This document shows, one piece after another, positions 1 through 4,944 of a DNA stretch of 7,863 nt. The DNA comes from CAYPZL01 sp964415045 (GTDB taxonomy: Bacteria; Planctomycetota; Phycisphaerae; Sedimentisphaerales; Anaerobacaceae), in NCBI GenBank assembly GCA_964415045.1, contig CAYPZL010000227.1, positions 1 through 7,863 of the forward strand, given 5' to 3'. Position 1 is the stretch's first letter, and each line of letters opens with the position of its first letter. A program made the position numbers and the translations under genes. The notes under the pieces are model-generated. The model did no database searches and was not told the DNA's origin. It saw only the letters and a list, made by a program, of their open reading frames with translations.

Positions 1-39
1 CAATGGACGACCTACTGGCCCAAAGCCAACGTGCCCTAA
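1..39 (+). CDS. Possible 3' end of an upstream gene (partial)
   Basis: The window may open inside a gene. Frame 1 reads QWTTYWPKANVP and then TAA at 37-39, and the aromatic-rich tail looks like a plausible protein C-terminus. The stretch is too short to assign a family. The other two plus-strand frames are also open here (to 99-101 and 110-112), so frame 1 is chosen only because its peptide looks more natural and because it ends before the candidate promoter at 87-115. Confidence is low. Confidence 0.3.
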   Translation, partial: QWTTYWPKANVP

Positions 40-86
40 AATCTGCACAGACACGGGCTTGGGGCTTGACCACGAGAGATTTGCAC

Positions 87-115
87 TTGACGCGATTCTG
101 ATGGCGCGGTAGACT
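87..115 (+). promoter_or_regulatory. Candidate sigma70-type promoter for the prepilin cluster
   Basis: TTGACG (87-92) matches the -35 consensus at 5 of 6 bases. After a 17-base spacer, TAGACT (110-115) matches the -10 consensus at 4 of 6, including the key T, A and final T. Transcription would begin near base 122 and leave a leader of about 115 nt before the ATG at 236. The element was found by eye. Housekeeping promoters in this phylum are poorly defined, so this remains a prediction. Confidence 0.4.
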
Positions 116-125
116 TTGGTTTGGC

Positions 126-155
126 GGCAAGAGGCGATGTGCGGTTTTTCTTGCC
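126..155 (+). promoter_or_regulatory. 5' leader stem-loop
   Basis: GGCAAGA (126-132) and TCTTGCC (149-155) form a perfect 7-bp stem around a 16-nt loop, and two G-T wobbles could extend it inward. It would lie within a few bases of the predicted transcript start. Such 5'-terminal hairpins can protect mRNA or modulate translation. The structure is seen in the sequence; the role is inferred. A weaker hairpin, GCGAC-CC-GTCGC, lies at 191-202 in the same leader. Confidence 0.3.
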
Positions 156-221
156 CCGACGTTTTGCGAGTGTGCGCGATAGGCACTTCGGCGACCCGTC
201 GCAGGCGGAAAAGTTGTATTC

Positions 222-226
222 GGGAG
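222..226 (+). promoter_or_regulatory. Ribosome binding site deciding the start at 236
   Basis: GGGAG lies 9 bases before the ATG at 236. The longer open frame begins at 116, but its extra 40 residues are arginine- and cysteine-rich, would precede an otherwise normal short prepilin leader, and would begin around or before the predicted transcript start. The site therefore favours 236 as the true start. Confidence 0.5.
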
Positions 227-235
227 AGTCGTGAG

Positions 236-973
236 ATGAGACTGAGTAAGAGGGAGCAGGTTCGAGCCGGCCATCCCTGGCGCGCGGGCTTTACGCTCAT
301 TGAGCTGTTGGTGGTGATTTCGATCATCGCCATAATGATGTCCATCTCGCTGCCGGCCCTGACGCAGGCGCAGAGGGAAGCGGAGGCCGTTCACTGCCTG
401 GCGAACGAACGCACGTTGACCCTGGCATGGATGGAATATGCCATCGATAATGAGGATAGACTCTACAAGGCGTCGCCTTACTTGGCGGGGCTGCGATCCT
501 ACGTGCAGATGGACGATGTATTTCAGTGCAAGGCTGTTGCAGACGATGGCTATGGTCGTTCGTCGTCGCATCGATCTTCATATGGCATATCGACCACGAT
601 GTGCAGCCTCTTGGGCCGAGATGGTGTGGCGCCCTACGGGAAGCTCCACAAGATCGAGCAGCCTGCCCGGATGATGGTTTTTGTAGATGTGCAACCGTGG
701 ACCGCAAACCGACACGGCTTTTGGCCTCTGTTCAAAGACGAGGACGTGTGGAAGTGGCACCCGGGATCGTGGCCGTTCTTTGGCGGTGTCCAGACCATGA
801 CGGCGCGACACAACAACGGCTGCAATATGTCGTTCGCGGACGGTCACTGCCAGTATCGCCGCTGGCGGGATCCCCGTACTCTCGATTTGATCAAGGGAAA
901 GATCGGCGATCCGAACGAGGCGTCATTCGACAACGTGGATCTGGACCACATGGTCGAGATCCTCACACGGTGA
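236..973 (+). CDS. Prepilin-like protein with H-X9-DG domain (DUF1559-type)
   Basis: This 245-residue envelope protein has a type IV prepilin/type II secretion pseudopilin leader. A short basic segment (1-17) ends at Gly18, followed by Phe19-Thr-Leu-Ile-Glu23, so a prepilin peptidase would cut G18|F19 and leave Glu at mature position 5. Residues 19-40 form the hydrophobic helix. Near the C-terminus His192 is followed by nine residues and Asp202-Gly203, an exact H-X9-DG signature of the prepilin-associated domain that is greatly expanded in planctomycetes and Lentisphaerae. A Cys98 region followed by SSYGIS (114-119) also fits that family. These proteins are membrane-anchored and face outward; their individual roles are mostly unknown. 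It is the first of three same-strand genes, 29 bp before the next. The ATG at 236 is preferred to an upstream in-frame start because of its SD site and normal leader length. Confidence 0.88.
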   Translation: MRLSKREQVRAGHPWRAGFTLIELLVVISIIAIMMSISLPALTQAQREAEAVHCLANERTLTLAWMEYAIDNEDRLYKASPYLAGLRSYVQMDDVFQCKAVADDGYGRSSSHRSSYGISTTMCSLLGRDGVAPYGKLHKIEQPARMMVFVDVQPWTANRHGFWPLFKDEDVWKWHPGSWPFFGGVQTMTARHNNGCNMSFADGHCQYRRWRDPRTLDLIKGKIGDPNEASFDNVDLDHMVEILTR

Positions 974-988
974 CTCGGTCCGTTTGCT

Positions 989-993
989 GGAGG
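989..993 (+). promoter_or_regulatory. Ribosome binding site deciding the GTG start at 1003
   Basis: GGAGG, a strong SD core, sits 9 bases before GTG at 1003. Its position just after the stop of the preceding gene sets the start of the small membrane protein. The reading frame is open much further upstream (to 526), but that part overlaps the first prepilin gene in another frame and is noise. Confidence 0.65.
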
Positions 994-1002
994 TGTACTT
1001 GC

Positions 1003-1596
1003 GTGAACGTGCGAATCCCCGATTGGCTGCGCTACGAGCTTCGGCACAAGATCGAATGGCTTCAAGACAGGTACGAGCGACTTCGCGTCAGAGAAGCGAT
1101 CAATGACAGCCCCAGGATGGTTACGGCGGTGGCGTGCGTTTCCGTGATCTTGCTGATCGTTGTCCTCGTGGTGATTCGGCGCCCGTCGTCGGGCCCGCAG
1201 TATGAAGAGGGTCCCAAGGCCTGGTTCTACGACATGAACACAGGCAAGCTGTTTGCCGCGAGCAGCAAGAAGGCCGGGCCGATCGAGGCCCCCTCGGGCC
1301 CCTTGCCCGAAGGCGGACCCGCCGGGTTTCGGGCCAACGTCTACAGCTACGTGCTGGACCCGAACGAGGCCGAGCTGTTCGTGGGTTTTCTCGAGAAGCC
1401 GAATCCAGGCGAGGGTTCGAGAAAAGAGGCTCCGGACAGGAGCGATTTCGACGAGTGGGCTCGGGCCACGTCGATCCGTCGAATCGACAGCAACGATTGG
1501 GTCCTGGCCACGAGCTCTGCCGGTGAGGACATCATGGCGGAGACGGCTCGCCCGAACGAAAAGGGGCAGACGCCCATCTACCACGTTCCGAGATAA
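1003..1596 (+). CDS. Single-pass membrane protein of unknown function, between two prepilin genes
   Basis: This is a 197-residue protein of no family I can name with certainty. Residues 1-38 are strongly basic (many Arg/Lys) and likely cytoplasmic. Residues 39-58 form one very hydrophobic transmembrane helix. The remaining 140 or so residues would lie outside the cytoplasm by the positive-inside rule. This soluble part contains AWFYDMNTGKLF soon after the membrane, then a Pro/Gly-rich stretch, then RANVYSYVLDP and FVGFLEKPNP. I recall similar WFYDLNTG-type hypothetical proteins from planctomycetes but cannot verify this here. No catalytic motif or lipobox is visible. It starts at GTG behind a good SD site, 29 bp after the first prepilin and 18 bp before the second, so it is probably co-transcribed with both and may work with them at the membrane. 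Confidence 0.75.
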   Translation: MNVRIPDWLRYELRHKIEWLQDRYERLRVREAINDSPRMVTAVACVSVILLIVVLVVIRRPSSGPQYEEGPKAWFYDMNTGKLFAASSKKAGPIEAPSGPLPEGGPAGFRANVYSYVLDPNEAELFVGFLEKPNPGEGSRKEAPDRSDFDEWARATSIRRIDSNDWVLATSSAGEDIMAETARPNEKGQTPIYHVPR

Positions 1597-1603
1597 TTGG
1601 CGC

Positions 1604-1610
1604 GGAGAGG
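1604..1610 (+). promoter_or_regulatory. Ribosome binding site deciding the GTG start at 1615
   Basis: GGAGAGG ends 4 bases before GTG 1615, and its GGAG core is 7 bases away. It lies inside the frame that would follow a TTG start at 1597, so GTG 1615 is the better start. That gives the compact VKKAFTLIE leader typical of these prepilins. Confidence 0.6.
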
Positions 1611-1614
1611 TCCT

Positions 1615-2691
1615 GTGAAAAAGGCGTTCACCTTGATCGAGCTGCTGGTGGTGATCGCGGTCATCAGCCTTTTGATGGCGATCAGTCTATCCGCGTTACG
1701 GCGCGTGCGCCAGCAGGGCGACGAGACCGTCTGCAAATCGAAATTGCGACAGTTGGCCATGATTCTAAAGAACTACACCAGCGATAATGACACCTTGTTT
1801 CCCTCTCCGAGCTTTATCTACCATTCGCCGGCATCCTTTAGTCGAAAGAACTGGGGTCCGTACCTGATCTGCTGTCGCTGGCATGACGCCCGCATGGGAT
1901 TGGACAGCCCCTTGCTGCGCGACCACCCGGAACTGCGCGGCACGCTCTGGCCTTACCTGGGGAAGAAGGACATCGTTCTTTGCAAGATCGGGAAGCGCGC
2001 CAACGAGTTGAGAGGCTGTTACAACTACTGCCCTCCGGTTCCTGACGTGGATCCAGGCTGTCCGCACAATCCGGAAATACCGGTGGTGGCCCAGTACACC
2101 TATTCGCTGAATGGCTACCTGGCGTCTTTCATCCGAACGGGCACGTCAGAGTCGGGCTTTCCCGATGCCGAAATAGACCGGCGCACCATCAGGATGACAG
2201 AGGTGCGAAGGGAGACCCAGGTGACGCGGAGCCCTTCCGAGGTGTTTGCCTTCGGCGAGCAGAACTCGTGGGCTATCAACACCGAGGGCCGGCAGCCGCT
2301 ATATCACGAATCCTACTGGCCGGCGGCGTACGATCTGAGCGGCAAATACTACAGAGATACGGATCCACCCGGATGGCGGGGGACGCTGCGCCTGCCGGTT
2401 CTCAAGGTTCTTCCCACGTATCAGATCGGCGGCCGCCGACTGATCAGAGACGGCCGGTACATCGGCGATGCTTTCGCGACGTGCCATCGCCCTCTGGATG
2501 GGGACTTGAACGCCGGGCACTCTTTCGTGTCCATGCTGGACGGGCACGTCAAGAAGGTCACCGTCGCGGACCAGCTCCGCAAATCCCGGCGGGTCCCCGG
2601 CCTGGAAGACAGCAATTTCGGTCCCGGCGGGAATCTGGCACTGGCCTGGCCCCTGGACATCCCTCCTCCCGGCGGTTGGGAACACCAGTAG
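1615..2691 (+). CDS. Prepilin-like protein, larger paralogue with a degenerate H-X9-DG motif
   Basis: This 358-residue protein begins with KKAFTLIELLVVIAVISLL. A prepilin peptidase would cut Ala4|Phe5, leaving Glu at mature position 5, and residues 5-25 form the N-terminal helix. Alanine in place of glycine before the cut is common in planctomycete members of this family. The middle part is long and rich in Cys, Tyr and Pro, including CYNYCPPVPDVDPGC (135-149), and could bind metal or form disulfides. Near the C-terminus LNAGHSFVSMLDGHVKKV aligns with the H-X9-DG block, but Asn299 replaces the expected His before Asp309-Gly310. It is larger than the cluster's first prepilin and not a simple copy. 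Its role is probably in the envelope or a pseudopilus-like structure; its partner or substrate is unknown. Its TAG stop lies one base before a perfect palindrome (2693-2708). Confidence 0.87.
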   Translation: MKKAFTLIELLVVIAVISLLMAISLSALRRVRQQGDETVCKSKLRQLAMILKNYTSDNDTLFPSPSFIYHSPASFSRKNWGPYLICCRWHDARMGLDSPLLRDHPELRGTLWPYLGKKDIVLCKIGKRANELRGCYNYCPPVPDVDPGCPHNPEIPVVAQYTYSLNGYLASFIRTGTSESGFPDAEIDRRTIRMTEVRRETQVTRSPSEVFAFGEQNSWAINTEGRQPLYHESYWPAAYDLSGKYYRDTDPPGWRGTLRLPVLKVLPTYQIGGRRLIRDGRYIGDAFATCHRPLDGDLNAGHSFVSMLDGHVKKVTVADQLRKSRRVPGLEDSNFGPGGNLALAWPLDIPPPGGWEHQ

Positions 2692-2692
2692 G

Positions 2693-2708
2693 ATGGGCTT
2701 TAGCCCAT
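2693..2708. repeat. Perfect palindromic element directly after a stop codon
   Basis: ATGGGCT-TT-AGCCCAT is a perfect 7-bp inverted repeat that starts one base after the TAG of the second prepilin gene. No T-run follows it on either strand, so it is not a standard intrinsic terminator. The GTAGGNTGGGCTTTAGCCCA context resembles dispersed intergenic repeats I recall from planctomycete genomes. Only one copy is present here, so repeat status needs the rest of the genome. It may still protect the 3' end of the cluster's mRNA. Confidence 0.45.
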
Positions 2709-2770
2709 GCGGACTATTCTGAAGAACGCCGACGTTTGCTCCCTCCGGTGCGAAGCGTTGCTTTCGGTCC

Positions 2771-2799
2771 TTTCTATGATTGGCTGTCTCTGGTACAAT
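2771..2799 (+). promoter_or_regulatory. Candidate extended -10 promoter for the DJ-1/Gfo/fucosidase cluster
   Basis: TACAAT (2794-2799) matches the -10 consensus at 5 of 6 bases. TGG directly precedes it, giving an extended -10 (TGN). The -35 at 17-base spacing, TTTCTA (2771-2776), is poor, as extended -10 promoters tolerate. Transcription would begin near 2806, with a leader of about 160 nt that includes the inverted repeats at 2818-2895. The short symmetry GGTA-CAA-TACC overlaps the -10. This is a prediction by eye only. Confidence 0.35.
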
Positions 2800-2817
2800 A
2801 CCGGGCTATGCTGAGCC

Positions 2818-2895
2818 AAAATCAAAATGCAGAACGCAAAGAGCAAAAATAAGGAAGTCATGCCCGCGACGCGGGCATCCCGCAATTTTGATTTT
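2818..2895. repeat. Nested inverted repeat: A/T-rich outer arms around a GC-rich perfect palindrome
   Basis: Outer arms AAAATCAAAAT (2818-2828) and ATTTTGATTTT (2885-2895) are perfect 11-bp complements. Pairing continues inward with GC at 2829-2830 and 2882-2883 after a one-base bulge. Inside, toward the right arm, is the palindrome ATGCCCGCG-A-CGCGGGCAT (2860-2878). As RNA this could fold into a long stem with a side hairpin. It resembles a miniature dispersed element more than an intrinsic terminator, because the T-rich tract starts 7 bases after the GC hairpin. No target-site duplication is obvious. Confidence 0.45.
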
Positions 2896-2967
2896 TTCTT
2901 TTTGATCTTTGATTTTCATTGACGAGTCAGGACAAATGACACGCCGACAACGGAAGCCATGAGGTGA

Positions 2968-3546
2968 ATGATGGCCAAGGTGCTGATTGTCGTGGGTGAC
3001 GCAACCGAGACGGTGGACACGCTGTATCCGTACTACCGGTTACAGGAAGACGGTTTCGTGCCGGTGGTGGCGGGCCCGGAGAAGCGGCGCTACCACATGG
3101 TCCTGCATGAGATCCCGCCTGACTGGGACGGGCAGGTCACGCGGGAGTTCGAGGGCTACACGATCGACGCTGACATCGCGTTCCGCGACGTCAAGTGCGA
3201 GGAGTATTTGGGGATTTTCTTCTCCGGCGGGCGGGCTCCGGAGTACATCCGGTACGATCCCGACCTCGTGCGAATCACGCGGCATTTCTTCGAAGCCGGT
3301 AAGCCGATTGCCTGCGTTTGTCACGGGGTCGAGATCCCGGCCTATGCCGGTTGCGTAAAGGGCCGCCGTATGGCTACCGTGCCGAAGTGCAAGTTTGACC
3401 TGGAGGTGTGCGGCGGCACTTTCGTTAACGAGCCCTGCGTCGTTGACGGCAACTTAGTGAGCGGCCGGACCTATCACGACCACGGGCACTACATCGGCGT
3501 GTGGATCAAGATGCTGATCAAGGCGCGCGACGCAGCGAACACGTAG
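2968..3546 (+). CDS. DJ-1/PfpI family protein (class I glutamine amidotransferase-like fold)
   Basis: The 192 residues span one DJ-1/PfpI domain with no signal peptide, so it is cytoplasmic. Cys118-His119-Gly120 in IACVCHGVE is the nucleophile elbow of the family. Glu14, two residues before VDTLYPYYRLQEDG, aligns with the Glu that tunes the cysteine in PfpI-type proteins, so the Cys/His/Glu active site appears intact. A PfpI-like YPYYRL segment follows the first strand, and KGRRMATVPKC follows the elbow as usual. Family members act as peptidases, glyoxalases/deglycases, hydratases or amidases; the sequence alone does not choose between them. It lies 11 bp before the Gfo/Idh/MocA gene and is very probably in one operon with it. 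The start is ATG 2968 or ATG 2971; GAGG at 2961-2964 is spaced better for 2971. Residue numbers count from 2968. Confidence 0.85.
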   Translation: MMAKVLIVVGDATETVDTLYPYYRLQEDGFVPVVAGPEKRRYHMVLHEIPPDWDGQVTREFEGYTIDADIAFRDVKCEEYLGIFFSGGRAPEYIRYDPDLVRITRHFFEAGKPIACVCHGVEIPAYAGCVKGRRMATVPKCKFDLEVCGGTFVNEPCVVDGNLVSGRTYHDHGHYIGVWIKMLIKARDAANT

Positions 3547-3550
3547 AGGT
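3546..3550 (+). promoter_or_regulatory. Ribosome binding site deciding the start at 3558
   Basis: GAGGT overlaps the last base of the preceding TAG stop and lies 7 bases before ATG 3558. The frame also has an ATG at 3501 inside the preceding gene. Starting there would bury the twin-arginine signal behind 19 acidic and charged residues, so 3558 is preferred. Confidence 0.55.
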
Positions 3551-3557
3551 TGAGCGA

Positions 3558-4898
3558 ATGACCATCGAGCGAATAGGGGCAGCCGGTCGACAGACGTCGC
3601 GACGTACGGTTCTCAAGGGCGCGACAACCGTTCTCGCCGTTCCGTATGGTATTCCGTCGTCGGTGTTTGGCCGGCCCGCACCGAGCGAGAAGCTGACCAT
3701 GGGCCTGATCGGCCTGGGTAGTATGGGGATGCGTCATGTGAAGGGGTTTTTGCAGGAAGAAGACTGCCGGATCGTGGCCGTCTGTGATGTTGACGCCGCC
3801 CGCCGCCGCGCGGCCGTAGAGGAAATCGGCAGGAGCTATGGCGATCGGGATTGCACCGCGTACAACGACTTTCGCGAACTGATCGGCCGCGACGATATTG
3901 ATGTACTGTGCATCGCGGTGCCGGACCATTGGCACGCTGTTATCGCCCTGGCCGGCATTCGCGCGGGCAAGGACATCTACGGCGAGAAACCGCTGGCGCT
4001 GACCGTCGCGGAAGGGCGGAAACTGGTCGAGGCGGTGAATCACTACCACTGTGTGTGGCAGACGGGGATCTGGCAACGTTCCACGGCGTACTTTCGCTTC
4101 GGCTGCGAACTGGTTCGCAACGGGCGGGTCGGCACGTTGCAGAAGGTGGAGGGTGGCATCGGCGGCGGTTTCAACCCGGGTGGCGGGCGGCCGACCGTCC
4201 ATCGGATCGAGCCGCAACCGGCAATGCCGGTGCCGGACGGGCTGGATTACGACATGTGGCTGGGGCCGGCGCCCCGGGCGGCGTATACCGAGAAGCGGTG
4301 TCACTGGAATTTCCGCTGGATTCTGGATTATTCCGGTGGCCAGGTTACGGATTGGGGCGCTCATCACATCGACATCGCCCACTGGGGGATGGGCTGCGAC
4401 GAAACGGGTCCGGAGGAAGTGGCCGGCGCCGGCCTCTTTCCGGCCGACGGCCTGTGGAACGCCGCGGTCGATTACGACTTCACCTGTACGTACGCCGGCG
4501 GCGTGACGATGCGCGTCGCCAGCAACAATCACTGTCGACAGGGGGTGCGATTCGTGGGGGATCGCGGCTGGGTCCACATCACGCGGAGCGGCCTCGACGC
4601 CTCTCCGAAGAGCCTGTTGAAGGAGAAGATCGGGCCTGACGAAATCCACCTGGCCCGGCCCTCCGGCGACCATCGCCAGGGGCACCGGCGTGATTTTCTC
4701 GACTGCGTCAAGAGCCGCGCCCGAACGATTGCGCCGGTGGAGGTCGGGCATCGCTCCGTCATCCCGGCCCACTTGGGGAACATCGCCATGATTCTCGGCC
4801 GCAAGATTCGCTGGGACCCCGAGAGGGAAGTCATCCTGGATGACCTGCCCGCCGGCCGAATGCTCAGCCGGCCGATGCGCAGTCCCTGGCATACGTAA
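3558..4898 (+). CDS. Tat-exported Gfo/Idh/MocA family protein
   Basis: This 446-residue protein has an N-terminal Rossmann domain and a C-terminal alpha/beta domain of the Gfo/Idh/MocA family. The N-terminus carries SRRTVLKG (14-21), a good twin-arginine motif followed by a modest hydrophobic stretch, so it is probably exported folded with its cofactor. GLIGLGSMG (49-57) is the dinucleotide-binding GxGxxG loop. Asp77 after the second strand favours NAD(H) over NADP(H). Glu143-Lys144-Pro145 is the family EKP motif holding the catalytic Lys. YDMWLGPAP (231-239) and DWGAHHID (265-272) mark the C-terminal domain typical of planctomycete members. Usual reactions are NAD-dependent oxidation or reduction of sugars, inositols or sugar acids. 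Exported relatives in GH109 instead cleave glycosides by an NAD-assisted mechanism, which remains possible here. It lies between a DJ-1/PfpI gene (11 bp) and a fucosidase gene (46 bp). Its substrate is unknown. Confidence 0.9.
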   Translation: MTIERIGAAGRQTSRRTVLKGATTVLAVPYGIPSSVFGRPAPSEKLTMGLIGLGSMGMRHVKGFLQEEDCRIVAVCDVDAARRRAAVEEIGRSYGDRDCTAYNDFRELIGRDDIDVLCIAVPDHWHAVIALAGIRAGKDIYGEKPLALTVAEGRKLVEAVNHYHCVWQTGIWQRSTAYFRFGCELVRNGRVGTLQKVEGGIGGGFNPGGGRPTVHRIEPQPAMPVPDGLDYDMWLGPAPRAAYTEKRCHWNFRWILDYSGGQVTDWGAHHIDIAHWGMGCDETGPEEVAGAGLFPADGLWNAAVDYDFTCTYAGGVTMRVASNNHCRQGVRFVGDRGWVHITRSGLDASPKSLLKEKIGPDEIHLARPSGDHRQGHRRDFLDCVKSRARTIAPVEVGHRSVIPAHLGNIAMILGRKIRWDPEREVILDDLPAGRMLSRPMRSPWHT

Positions 4899-4902
4899 GA
4901 GA

Positions 4903-4919
4903 GCGCCCCGGCGGGGTGC
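4903..4919 (+). promoter_or_regulatory. GC-rich hairpin between the oxidoreductase and fucosidase genes
   Basis: GCGCCCC-GGC-GGGGTGC forms a 7-bp stem with one G-T pair and a 3-nt loop, 4 bases after the TAA stop. No T-tract follows. It is better read as an mRNA processing or stability element that could give different levels of the upstream and downstream messages than as a full terminator. The fucosidase SD (AAGGAG, 4933-4938) lies beyond it and stays free. Confidence 0.4.
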
Positions 4920-4944
4920 CATTGATATGAAGAAGGAGTGACTC

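Larger units (their letters stand above)
2692..2967. other. Intergenic region between the prepilin and sugar-enzyme clusters
   Basis: These 276 bases hold no convincing gene on either strand. A minus-strand frame over 2700-2885 would encode a peptide with FLLFAFCILIL, but it crosses both palindromes and looks like translated repeat sequence. The region contains a palindrome after the stop (2693-2708), a candidate extended -10 promoter (2791-2799), a nested inverted-repeat structure (2818-2895), and a T-rich tract with several TTTGAT-like units (2886-2916). The A/T-rich second half differs sharply from the GC-rich flanking genes. Confidence 0.6.

Noticed and set aside
116..235. 40-codon N-terminal extension of the first prepilin gene
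   Set aside because: The extension is Arg/Cys-rich and unlike a leader peptide, has no SD site, begins around or before the predicted transcript start, and would place a normal prepilin leader deep inside the protein. ATG 236 has GGGAG at suitable spacing.
526..1002. Long upstream extension of the small membrane protein
   Set aside because: This frame overlaps the first prepilin gene, whose motifs prove that frame coding. The extension peptide shows no family features. GTG 1003 follows a strong GGAGG.
2700..2885. 61-residue minus-strand frame with a hydrophobic segment
   Set aside because: It starts at TTG without an SD site and crosses both palindromes. The FLLFAFCILIL segment comes from the A/T-rich inverted-repeat area, so it is probably translated repeat sequence and not a small membrane protein.
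2860..2905. Intrinsic terminator formed by the GC palindrome and T-rich tract
   Set aside because: The T-rich tract starts 7 bases after the hairpin and is broken by G and C. It also lies upstream of the DJ-1 gene and downstream of its candidate promoter. Attenuation is not excluded, but a standard terminator is not supported.
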